13,621 bases of DNA. Origin: an uncultured Bacillota bacterium. Its GTDB lineage: Bacteria; Bacillota_I; Bacilli_A; RF39; UBA660. Location: positions 1 to 13,621 of the forward strand of contig CAMOVA010000021.1 in the NCBI GenBank assembly GCA_946626905.1. The letters run 5' to 3'. A model generated the notes under the pieces. It was not told the origin of the DNA. It saw nothing but the letters and a program-made list of their open reading frames with translations, and ran no database searches. Positions 1 through 6,576 of this stretch are shown in pieces (within the stretch, counting starts at the first letter, position 1; every line of letters begins with the position of its first letter). The position numbers and the translations under genes are program-made.

Positions 1-62
1 CTGTTGGTAATAATGGAAATGCTGGTATAAATGATTTATTTCACAAATCAATGAATAATTAA
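1..62 (+). CDS. 3' end of an unidentified plus-strand gene (partial)
   Basis: Reading from base 3, an open frame gives about 19 residues ending VGNNGNAGINDLFHKSMNN and then TAA at 60-62. The frame is followed at once by a strong hairpin terminator, which supports a real gene end. The tail is rich in Asn and Gly. It is too short to assign a family, and the start lies outside the window. Confidence 0.55.
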   Translation, partial: VGNNGNAGINDLFHKSMNN

Positions 63-87
63 AACTAGATTTAATCTAGTTTTTTTA
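61..87. terminator. Bidirectional rho-independent terminator
   Basis: The arm AAAACTAGATT (61-71) is perfectly complementary to AATCTAGTTTT (73-83) and is followed by a T run to base 86. It ends the plus-strand gene that stops at 62. Read on the other strand it also lies immediately after the MBL hydrolase stop (85-87), so it can serve both convergent genes. Confidence 0.8.
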
Positions 88-597
88 TTGTAAAAATATA
101 TTATTTTCTAATTCATATTCTAATGAAGATGAATCTCCATGTCCTGGATAAATTATTGTACTAATTGGGTACTTTTTAATTAAATTTATACTTTCATTCA
201 TAAGTTTTGAATCTCCTGTAGGTAAATCTGTTCTACCTATTGTACCCTTAAACAAGAAATCTCCTGTAAACATAATATTATTATCTTTAAAATAGAAAGC
301 TACTGAATCGTTTGTATGACCTGGTGTTTTTATTATTTCAAAATCAAAATATGGACAAATAGAATTATTATTATAATCATATACATCTACTTTTTTATAA
401 TTTAATAATTCATCTAATGCCCCTATATGATCAAAATGATAATGTGTTATTAAAATTCCAACTAACTGCATATTTTTAATTTTTCCTAATATTTCATCTA
501 TATTATTACCTGGATCTACTACTAAACATTTATCATCTTTAGATATAATATAACAATTTTCTTCTAATGTATCTGTAATTATTCTATCTACTTTCAT
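85..597 (-). CDS. MBL-fold metallohydrolase, glyoxalase II-like (YqgX/YcbL type)
   Basis: This is a 170-residue cytosolic metallo-beta-lactamase-fold hydrolase. The full binuclear metal site is visible: THYHFDH at 51-57 (H52, H54, D56, H57), H94 in PGHT, D113 in TGD, and H153 in PGHGD. The stretch after TGD (FLFKGTIGRTDLPTGD) is typical of the small hydroxyacylglutathione-hydrolase-like subgroup. The protein is shorter than the roughly 210 residues of Bacillus YqgX and lacks the C-terminal helical substrate domain of true glyoxalase II, so the substrate is uncertain. A thiol ester such as a lactoyl-thiol adduct is the family expectation. The start overlaps the end of rnhB by 14 bases. It has its own ribosome site AGAGGTG about four bases before the ATG, so the two genes are probably co-transcribed and translationally coupled. 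Confidence 0.85.
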   Translation of the reverse strand: MKVDRIITDTLEENCYIISKDDKCLVVDPGNNIDEILGKIKNMQLVGILITHYHFDHIGALDELLNYKKVDVYDYNNNSICPYFDFEIIKTPGHTNDSVAFYFKDNNIMFTGDFLFKGTIGRTDLPTGDSKLMNESINLIKKYPISTIIYPGHGDSSSLEYELENNIFLQ

Positions 598-1201
598 CTA
601 GCACCTCTTTAACAGGACCATATGTTTTTCTATAACCATCAATTAAACCATATTTTTTTATTGCTTCTAAATGAGCTTTTGTTGGATAACCTTTATGTTT
701 AGCAAATCCATACATTGGATATTTTAAATCTATTTCTTTAAGCATTCTATCTCTAGTAACTTTTGCGATTATAGAAGCAGCCGCTATAGTAATACTTTTA
801 GCATCTCCTTTTATTATTTTAGTTACTGGAATATCTATATCTAGTTCCATTGCATCTGTAAGCAAATGTTCTATTTTTAAATTCTTTTTTGCTTCATTAT
901 ATGCCTTAATCATAGCAAGTTTAGATGCTTCATATATATTTATCTCATCTATTTTTTCTGCATCTACTATACCTATACCAATACTTAAAGCATCTTCTTT
1001 TATGACATCAAATAATTTTTCTCTTTTCTTTTCAGTTAATTTTTTTGAGTCATTTATTTCATCATTTTGATAATTAAGTGGTAAAACTACACAAGCAGCC
1101 ACTACAGGTCCATAAAGTGGTCCTCTCCCCGCTTCATCTGTACCACCTATATATTTTATACCTTTACTAATTAATTCTTCTTCATATTCATATAAATGCA
1201 T
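584..1201 (-). CDS. rnhB: Ribonuclease HII
   Basis: RNase HII removes ribonucleotides from DNA and the RNA strand of RNA-DNA hybrids (primers, R-loops) in the cytosol, using Mg or Mn. The 205-residue length is normal. The N-terminal signature GTDEAGRGPLYGPV is at 20-33 and supplies the catalytic D22 and E23. DSKKLTEKKRE (51-61), TDAM with D116, and AKVTRD with D151 complete the four-acid site. The C-terminal YGFAKHKGYPTKAH and YRKTYGPV motifs are also typical. The gene starts at ATG 1201 with GGTGA upstream and an extended -10 promoter only 15 bases away. It is the first gene of a two-gene unit with the overlapping MBL hydrolase. Confidence 0.96.
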   Translation of the reverse strand: MHLYEYEEELISKGIKYIGGTDEAGRGPLYGPVVAACVVLPLNYQNDEINDSKKLTEKKREKLFDVIKEDALSIGIGIVDAEKIDEINIYEASKLAMIKAYNEAKKNLKIEHLLTDAMELDIDIPVTKIIKGDAKSITIAAASIIAKVTRDRMLKEIDLKYPMYGFAKHKGYPTKAHLEAIKKYGLIDGYRKTYGPVKEVLDESR

Positions 1202-1216
1202 ATAATCACCATATTA

Positions 1217-1225
1217 ATTATATCA
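1217..1225 (-). promoter_or_regulatory. Extended -10 promoter of rnhB
   Basis: The minus strand reads TGATATAAT, an extended -10 (TGn-TATAAT), 15 bases before the rnhB ATG. No good -35 is seen at 17 bases (AGGATA), so the TG extension probably carries recognition. The same box with the same following TAATA occurs before rnc and rlmN. Confidence 0.7.
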
Positions 1226-1229
1226 TAAT

Positions 1230-1260
1230 TTGTAAACATTATCCTATCTTTTCATATACT
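1230..1260 (+). promoter_or_regulatory. Weak candidate promoter for the small coiled-coil gene
   Basis: TATACT at 1255-1260 could be a -10, with TTGTAA (1230-1235, spacer 19) or TGTAAA (1231-1236, spacer 18) as -35. The spacer is long, so this is tentative. CATATACT (1253-1260) also resembles a sporulation sigma-E type -10, but no matching -35 is convincing. Confidence 0.35.
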
Positions 1261-1281
1261 TAAATTAGAAGGAGTGTGTTT

Positions 1282-1521
1282 ATGAAAAAAGATAACAGAG
1301 ATTGTTCTATGCCATATCCAATATATCCACCTTATCAAGGAATGGGAATGCCTATGGGTTATAATCCAATGATGATGCCAACTAGTAATGTAGTTAATAA
1401 TATTGATGGTCAATTAAATAATTTAGAACAACAAGTTAATAATCTTGAAAGAAGAGTTTCTAATCTAGAAAATATGTATAATACTAATAAATATAGTAGT
1501 TCTAATTATCAAATGATGTAA
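1282..1521 (+). CDS. Small Met/Pro/Tyr-rich protein with a heptad-repeat coiled coil, function unknown
   Basis: The protein has 79 residues. I start it at ATG 1282 rather than at the in-frame GTG at 1276: the ribosome site AGAAGGAG (1267-1274) is seven bases from the ATG but only one base from the GTG. Residues 10-35 are rich in Met, Pro, Tyr and Gly (YPIYPPYQGMGMPMGYNPMM). Residues 41-66 form a clean coiled coil with hydrophobic residues at I41, L45, L48, V52, L55, V59, L62 and Y66, built from the seven-residue repeats NNLEQQV, NNLERRV and SNLENMY. There is no signal peptide or membrane segment. The composition recalls small spore-coat or structural proteins of Firmicutes, but I do not recognise the family. 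It is a single-gene unit with its own terminator, convergent with rpe. Confidence 0.75.
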   Translation: MKKDNRDCSMPYPIYPPYQGMGMPMGYNPMMMPTSNVVNNIDGQLNNLEQQVNNLERRVSNLENMYNTNKYSSSNYQMM

Positions 1522-1550
1522 AAAAAACTATAAAATATTATAGTTTTTTT
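1521..1550. terminator. Bidirectional terminator between the small protein gene and rpe
   Basis: The 13-base arm AAAAAAACTATAA (1521-1533) pairs perfectly with TTATAGTTTTTTT (1538-1550) around the loop AATA. The A and T runs give a U tract in either direction. The left arm begins at the last base of the plus-strand stop codon, and the rpe stop codon (1538-1540) is the first part of the right arm. Confidence 0.88.
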
Positions 1551-2146
1551 AATTCATCTATTTCTTTTAATATATCATCACTTTTTGTTATATAATTACC
1601 TACAACCATTATATCCGCACCACATGTTTTATAATTTGTATTATTAATTCCTCCATCCACTTCAATATCAAATGAGGCATTATATTCATTTTTTAATTCT
1701 TTTAATTCTTGTATTTTTAAAGTAGTGTTTTCTATATAAGGTTGCCCACCTAAACCAGGCTCTACACTCATAACTAATACTGAATCTATATCATTAATAT
1801 AAGGTATTAAATTATTGATACTTGTTGTTGGGTTAATAGCTAATCCAACTTTAATATTAGATGATTTTAGCTTACTTATTGCTTCTTTTATATCAATGTT
1901 TGTTTCAATATGAAAAGATATTCTATATGGGTTTAAATATAAATATTTATCAATATAATCTAAAACATCATTAACCATTAAATGAACATCTAAAGGTTTA
2001 TTAAATTTATAATTTGAAGTATATTCTTTTTTATTATTTACAAATAAACCATCCATTATATCTAAATGAATAAAATCACAATTAGATCTATCTAATAATT
2101 CATATTTACTATCATCTTGTAATCCTAATATGGAAACTGCTAACAT
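1538..2146 (-). CDS. rpe: Ribulose-phosphate 3-epimerase
   Basis: This cytosolic TIM-barrel enzyme interconverts ribulose 5-phosphate and xylulose 5-phosphate in the pentose phosphate pathway. Metal and catalytic positions are present: H27 and D29 in FIHLDIMDG, H55 in LDVHLMV, and D164 in EVDGGIN. MSVEPGLGGQPYI (126-138) is the family's MTVNPGFGGQ phosphate and active-site loop. At 202 residues it is somewhat shorter than the usual 215-225. The N-terminus reads AVSIL instead of the common APSIL, so it is a slightly reduced, divergent copy with its key residues intact. It is the last gene of the rlmN-prpC-prkC-rsgA-rpe unit, seven bases after rsgA, with the ribosome site AGGTGA and a hairpin terminator overlapping its stop codon. 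Confidence 0.93.
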   Translation of the reverse strand: MLAVSILGLQDDSKYELLDRSNCDFIHLDIMDGLFVNNKKEYTSNYKFNKPLDVHLMVNDVLDYIDKYLYLNPYRISFHIETNIDIKEAISKLKSSNIKVGLAINPTTSINNLIPYINDIDSVLVMSVEPGLGGQPYIENTTLKIQELKELKNEYNASFDIEVDGGINNTNYKTCGADIMVVGNYITKSDDILKEIDELKKL

Positions 2147-2153
2147 AACTCAC

Positions 2154-2978
2154 CTACTTTATAAAATTAATGTAATTATCATATCTACTTTTTAATATTT
2201 CACCATCATTTACTTTATTCTTAATTTCACAAATTTGTTCATTTTGATGCATACAATCACTAAACTTACATAGTTCTCTATATCTATTAAATTCTATAAA
2301 ATTATCTCTTATATCAGCTTTACTCATACCATCAAAATCTAATGATGAAAATCCAGGTGTATCAGCAACTAAACCGCCAAATAATTTATGTAATTCAACA
2401 TGCCTAGTTGTATGGCGACCACGTCCTAAGGCAATGGATATTTCACCAGTAGCTAAAGAAAAATCTGGATTTAATTTATTTATAAGTGTTGATTTACCAG
2501 CTCCTGTTTGACCAGTTAATACTGTTATTTTATCTTTAAATAAAGTTTTAATTTCATCTAATTCTGTATTTATTAACACTTTATAACCTATTTTTTTATA
2601 ATAGTTTATATATAAATTTATTTCATCTAATTCCTCTTTATTAAGTAAATCTAGCTTAGTAAAACAAATAATTGGTAAGACATTATTATATTCAATAACA
2701 CATAATAATTTATCTAATAAATTTGTATCAAATGATGGTTTTACATTAGTTACAATAATAGCTTGATCTATATTAGAAACAGCTGGGCGAACCAAACTGT
2801 TTCTTCTAGATAATATTTCTAATATATACTTATTATCAGAATCAAATATAACTAAATCTCCTACTAGAGGTTTTATTTTTTTATTTCTAAATAATCCTCT
2901 TGATTTACATATATATTCTTTACCATCTGATAAAACAGTATAATCATTACTTATTATTTTTACTATTCTACCTTGCAT
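2154..2978 (-). CDS. rsgA: Small ribosomal subunit biogenesis GTPase RsgA
   Basis: RsgA is a circularly permuted GTPase that binds the 30S subunit late in assembly and checks the decoding centre. Motifs run in the permuted order: an N-terminal OB-fold region (about 1-65), G4 TKLD at 107-110, the G1 P-loop GQTGAGKST at 156-164, the switch I threonines T190/T191 after GRGRH, and G3 DTPGF at 206-210. A zinc knuckle follows with C237, C242, H244 and C250 (CKFSDCMHQNEQIC). The P-loop carries Thr-Gly-Ala where many homologues have Ser-Gly-Val. The gene begins four bases after prkC with only a weak ribosome site, so its translation probably depends on ribosomes finishing prkC. The 274-residue length is slightly short but complete. 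Confidence 0.95.
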   Translation of the reverse strand: MQGRIVKIISNDYTVLSDGKEYICKSRGLFRNKKIKPLVGDLVIFDSDNKYILEILSRRNSLVRPAVSNIDQAIIVTNVKPSFDTNLLDKLLCVIEYNNVLPIICFTKLDLLNKEELDEINLYINYYKKIGYKVLINTELDEIKTLFKDKITVLTGQTGAGKSTLINKLNPDFSLATGEISIALGRGRHTTRHVELHKLFGGLVADTPGFSSLDFDGMSKADIRDNFIEFNRYRELCKFSDCMHQNEQICEIKNKVNDGEILKSRYDNYINFIK

Positions 2979-2982
2979 ATTA

Positions 2983-4752
2983 TTACTCTGTTGTTGTTGT
3001 ATTAGTGTTTTGAGTAGTAGTAGTATCTGTTTTTGGTTGTACAGTTGTTTCAGGTTCTTTTGAAACAGTTGGTGTTTTTGAAATTGTAATAGTAAGTGTT
3101 ACACCACTAACAACTTTAGATCCTGCTGCTCTACTTTGATAAATAATTGTACCATCTTTATCAGTAGTTGATTCTTTTTCTTTAGTAACTAATGTAATAT
3201 TATTTTCTTTACACCATTTTTTAACTTCATCTAATGTATATACTTCATTAACAAAATCAGGATATGTTGTTATAAATTTAGGAATTGTTAATGTTATCTT
3301 ATCTCCTGCAACTAGTTTAGTTCCTTCTTCTACATCTTGTGAAAGAATAACATTTTCTTTTATATTTGCTTCATCTTTTGTATGTTCTTCTTCATCACGC
3401 ATTACAACAATACCTTTTGAAGTTAATTCTTTTTCAACCATATCTATATCTTTACCAACATAGTTTATGATTTCATAACCTTCAGATCCTTTTGATACAT
3501 AAATAATTATTGTAGTATCTGTCTTAATTGATTTACCAGCACGTGGACTTGTTTTAATAACATTTCCATCTTCTATTTCATCATCATTACGTTCTTCAAT
3601 TTTTACTTCTAAGCCTAATTTTTCTAATTTTTTAGTTGCATCTTCTTCACTCATATTAGATACATCTGGAACTTCTACTGTTTTAGTTCCCTTACCATTA
3701 GTTGCGACAAAGATAATTCCAACTATTATAGCAATTAAAGCAAGTAATACAGCAGCTAAAATAATTATTTTTTTATTTTGCTTTTTATCTTCTACTATAT
3801 CTTCTTCTGGTGTTTGATCAATGTTTGCTTTATCCTTATTTTTTCTTTCTCTAGAAGTTAAAACTTTTGATTCTTCATCTTTTTCAAATTCAGGATAATC
3901 AAAAACTATTCTTGGAACATCTTTTTTATCTTCATCAAGACATGTTTTTAAATCATATGACATTTCTTCTGCTGTTGCATATCTATTTCTTGGATTTTTA
4001 GCAGTTGCTTTTAATATTATATTTTCAACTGCTTGTGGTATATCTTCTTTTATATCTCTAACATTAGGAATTGGATCTTTCATATGTTTAATTGCAATTT
4101 CTACTGCATTGTCACCTTTAAAAGGTACTTTACCAATTATTAATTCATACATTAATATTCCTAATGAATATATATCAGATTGAAAAGTTGAACCAGTACC
4201 ATTTGCTTGTTCTGGTGGTAAATAATGAACACTACCCATTACTGAATTAGTTTGTGTAAGCTCATTACTATTTAGTGCTTGTGCAATACCAAAATCAGCT
4301 ATTTTAACTAAACCATCATCTAGTATTAAAACATTTTGTGGTTTAATATCTCTATGGATTATTCCATTAGCATGTGCATGAGCAATACCATTTGTAAGTT
4401 GAGTCATTATATCTATTACTTCTAATAAAGTTAAAGATCCTCTTCTTTTAATTAAACTTTTTAATGTTTGACCTTCAATATATTCCATTACTATATAATA
4501 TATTCCATTATCTTCACCAACATCATAAATTCCAACTATATTAGGATGGTCTAGATTAGAAGCTGCAGATGCTTCTCTTTGAAATTTTCTTACAAATTTT
4601 TCATCATTAGCTAAATCACCACGTAATACTTTTACAGCTACTTTTCTATTTAGTATTGTATCAATTGCTAAATAGACATTAGCCATTCCACCTTCACCAA
4701 TATTTTTTATTATTTCATATCTATCACTTATTTTTTGACCCTTAATTATCAT
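2983..4752 (-). CDS. prkC: PASTA-domain membrane Ser/Thr protein kinase (PrkC/Stk1 type)
   Basis: I start this at ATG 4752 (589 residues), not at TTG 4761: the ribosome site GAGGAG (4762-4767) touches the TTG but is nine bases from the ATG. The kinase domain covers about 8-270: glycine loop GEGGMANVY (19-27), catalytic K41 in VAVKVL, HRDIKPQN with D135, DFG with D153, and an activation loop with T166, T168 and S170 before GSVHYLPPEQ. A charged juxtamembrane linker precedes one transmembrane helix at about 329-350. Three PASTA repeats follow outside the cell (about 357-422, 423-491, 492-559), of the type that senses muropeptides or lipid II. A Thr-rich tail (566-589) ends the protein. It overlaps prpC, the opposing phosphatase, by 11 bases. 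Confidence 0.96.
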   Translation of the reverse strand: MIIKGQKISDRYEIIKNIGEGGMANVYLAIDTILNRKVAVKVLRGDLANDEKFVRKFQREASAASNLDHPNIVGIYDVGEDNGIYYIVMEYIEGQTLKSLIKRRGSLTLLEVIDIMTQLTNGIAHAHANGIIHRDIKPQNVLILDDGLVKIADFGIAQALNSNELTQTNSVMGSVHYLPPEQANGTGSTFQSDIYSLGILMYELIIGKVPFKGDNAVEIAIKHMKDPIPNVRDIKEDIPQAVENIILKATAKNPRNRYATAEEMSYDLKTCLDEDKKDVPRIVFDYPEFEKDEESKVLTSRERKNKDKANIDQTPEEDIVEDKKQNKKIIILAAVLLALIAIIVGIIFVATNGKGTKTVEVPDVSNMSEEDATKKLEKLGLEVKIEERNDDEIEDGNVIKTSPRAGKSIKTDTTIIIYVSKGSEGYEIINYVGKDIDMVEKELTSKGIVVMRDEEEHTKDEANIKENVILSQDVEEGTKLVAGDKITLTIPKFITTYPDFVNEVYTLDEVKKWCKENNITLVTKEKESTTDKDGTIIYQSRAAGSKVVSGVTLTITISKTPTVSKEPETTVQPKTDTTTTQNTNTTTTE

Positions 4753-5488
4753 TTTTTTCAACTCCTCTTTCTAAATATGCAACTGATATATTATCAGTAC
4801 CACCCCTGTTGTTACATTTAAAGATTAATTTTTGTAATCTTGATTCAATTGGTTTTTCTTCTTTTATTATTTCTAATATTTGTTCTTTATCTAACATATT
4901 TGTCATTCCATCACTACATAGTAATATTCCATCTACATTTGTTTCAACATCAAATATGTCCATATCAACGGTATTTGTAGCTCCAAGTGCTTTTAATAAT
5001 ACGTGTTTTTTTGGATGAACTAATGCTTCTTCCTCTGTTAAATCTCCTGATTTTACAAGTAAATTTACTAAAGTATGATCATTAGTTATTTTCCATATTT
5101 TGCCATCTTTAATAGCAAATCCTGAAGAATCTCCTATATTTCCATAAAGTAAGAATGAGTCTGTTAATATAGCACACACAAATGTTGTTCCCATACCTAA
5201 ACTTTCTGGATGATCTTCAGTATATTTATATATTAATGCATTTATTTCACTTACTGTCATTTGAATCCAGTGTTCAGCATCTTCTTTTGTTCCAATTGTA
5301 CTCATTGCCTTAAATCTTTCAGCAATATGTTTAATTGCGATTGAAGATGCAACTTCACCACATAAATGTCCACCCATACCATCAGCAACTGCTAACAATA
5401 TTTCATTTGATTCATTTTTAACAATAATTACACTATCTTCATTATGATCTCTTACTACACCAGGATCAGTCAAATAATAATAATTCAT
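4742..5488 (-). CDS. prpC: PP2C-family Ser/Thr protein phosphatase (PrpC/Stp)
   Basis: This soluble PPM phosphatase (248 residues, the usual size) removes phosphates placed by PrkC. The motifs are in order: VVRDHNEDS near 11-19 (R13, D18), VADGMGGH with metal ligand D36, GMGTT (98-102), GNIGDS (117-121), SDGMTNML with D193, and GGTDNIS with D232. All core metal acids are therefore present. One variation is visible: the common GDSR sequence reads GDSS here, so the conserved Arg is absent. The gene lies two bases after rlmN with the strong ribosome site GGAGGG and overlaps prkC by 11 bases, so kinase and phosphatase are translationally coupled. Confidence 0.95.
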   Translation of the reverse strand: MNYYYLTDPGVVRDHNEDSVIIVKNESNEILLAVADGMGGHLCGEVASSIAIKHIAERFKAMSTIGTKEDAEHWIQMTVSEINALIYKYTEDHPESLGMGTTFVCAILTDSFLLYGNIGDSSGFAIKDGKIWKITNDHTLVNLLVKSGDLTEEEALVHPKKHVLLKALGATNTVDMDIFDVETNVDGILLCSDGMTNMLDKEQILEIIKEEKPIESRLQKLIFKCNNRGGTDNISVAYLERGVEKNDN

Positions 5489-5490
5489 TG

Positions 5491-6513
5491 TTATCCCTCC
5501 TCGTAATTAGCTCTAAGTTGTCCACAAGCCGCATCTACTGTTCTTCCGAATTCTCTTCTTATTGTAACATTTATTTTATTTTTTTTCAAAATATCATAGA
5601 ATTCCTTAATGCTTTGTTCACTACTTTTTTTATATTCAATATGACTTGTTTCATTATATGGAATAAGATTTACATAACAATTAATTCCTTTTAATAAATT
5701 AGCTAATTCTAATGCACATTTTTTTGAATCATTAACTCCATCTAACATAATATATTCAAAAGTAACTCTTCTATTTGTTTCTTTTATATATTTTTTTATC
5801 ACACTCATTAATTGCTCTATATCATATGCTTTATTTATTTTCATTATTTTATTTCTTATTTCATTGTTAGGTGCATGTAATGAAATGGCTAGATTTACTT
5901 GATTTCCATCTTTTATAAACTGTTCTATTTTAGGTACAATACCACTTGTTGATACAGTTATATGTCTAGCACCTATATCAATACCTTTACCATCATTAAT
6001 TATTTTGATAAATTTTATTACATTATCATAATTATCAAATGGTTCTCCAATACCCATAAGTACTACATGAGATATTCTTATATCTAGTGTTTTTTCAATT
6101 TCAAGTATTTGACAAACCATTTCATAAGTTTCTAAATCTCTAACTTTTTTTAATCTGCCACTTTCACAAAAAGCACATCCCATATTACATCCTACTTGTG
6201 TAGAAACACATAAACTATTTCCATAGTCATGTAACATTAAAACCGCTTCTACATAATTATTATCTTGTAATTGAAATAAAAATTTATATACATCTTTACC
6301 TTGTTTATAAGTTACTATTTTAATACTATTAAACGAGAAGTCATTTTTCATTTTCATGATAGTATCATTTTTTATATTCTTCATTTGTTCAAAATCGGAT
6401 ACTCTTTTTTTATACAACCATTCAAAAGTTTGAATAGCTTTAAACTTTTTTTCACCAATTTCTAAAAAATAATCTTCTAAATTTTGTAAAGTGTAATTAT
6501 AGATATTTTTCAT
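5491..6513 (-). CDS. rlmN: Dual-specificity 23S rRNA/tRNA adenine-C2 methyltransferase RlmN
   Basis: This radical-SAM enzyme methylates C2 of A2503 in 23S rRNA and A37 of some tRNAs, helping translational fidelity. The 340-residue length is typical. The cluster motif C109-x3-C113-x2-C116 lies in VGCNMGCAFC. The two mechanistic cysteines are also in place: C102, seven residues before the cluster (equivalent to E. coli C118), and C330 in DAACGQLR (equivalent to C355). The SAM-binding motif GIGEPFDN is at 154-161. The gene is first in the transcription unit with prpC, prkC, rsgA and rpe. It uses ATG 6513 with GGTGA upstream and its own extended -10 box 17 bases away. Confidence 0.97.
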   Translation of the reverse strand: MKNIYNYTLQNLEDYFLEIGEKKFKAIQTFEWLYKKRVSDFEQMKNIKNDTIMKMKNDFSFNSIKIVTYKQGKDVYKFLFQLQDNNYVEAVLMLHDYGNSLCVSTQVGCNMGCAFCESGRLKKVRDLETYEMVCQILEIEKTLDIRISHVVLMGIGEPFDNYDNVIKFIKIINDGKGIDIGARHITVSTSGIVPKIEQFIKDGNQVNLAISLHAPNNEIRNKIMKINKAYDIEQLMSVIKKYIKETNRRVTFEYIMLDGVNDSKKCALELANLLKGINCYVNLIPYNETSHIEYKKSSEQSIKEFYDILKKNKINVTIRREFGRTVDAACGQLRANYEEG

Positions 6514-6530
6514 ATAATCACCTACTATTA

Positions 6531-6539
6531 ATTATATCA
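6531..6539 (-). promoter_or_regulatory. Extended -10 promoter of the rlmN operon
   Basis: The minus strand reads TGATATAAT followed by TAATA, 17 bases before the rlmN ATG. The 17-base-spaced -35 position is poor (TATTAT) and lies within the left arm of the terminator of the preceding gene, so recognition probably depends on the TG extension. Confidence 0.7.
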
Positions 6540-6547
6540 AATAACAT

Positions 6548-6576
6548 AAAAAAATAATAGTATTTACTATTATTTT
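6548..6576 (-). terminator. Rho-independent terminator of the rnc-TPR unit
   Basis: AAAATAATAG (6551-6560) pairs with CTATTATTTT (6567-6576), and the loop can close further by two AT pairs. On the minus strand it is followed by seven Ts (6554-6548). The stop codon of the TPR gene (6570-6572) lies inside the stem. It separates the rnc-TPR unit from rlmN, although leakage into the operon is possible because the stem is AT-rich. Confidence 0.78.

Noticed and set aside
1202..1281. Riboswitch or attenuator in the intergenic regions
   Set aside because: All intergenic spaces are under about 200 bases and filled by promoters, the tRNA and terminators; predicted leaders of about ten bases leave no room for a structured sensor.
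4750..4761. TTG start for prkC three codons upstream
   Set aside because: The ribosome site GAGGAG directly abuts the TTG; the ATG at 4752 has a normal nine-base spacing.
4809..5018. Plus-strand open frame of 69 codons opposite prpC
   Set aside because: It is fully antisense to a well-supported phosphatase gene, has no ribosome site, and its composition (Ser/Asn/Phe) is that of a shadow frame.
5488..5694. Plus-strand open frame of 68 codons opposite rlmN
   Set aside because: It is antisense to conserved rlmN codons including the DAACGQLR region; its hydrophobic Phe/Ile-rich translation is an effect of AT-rich reverse complement.
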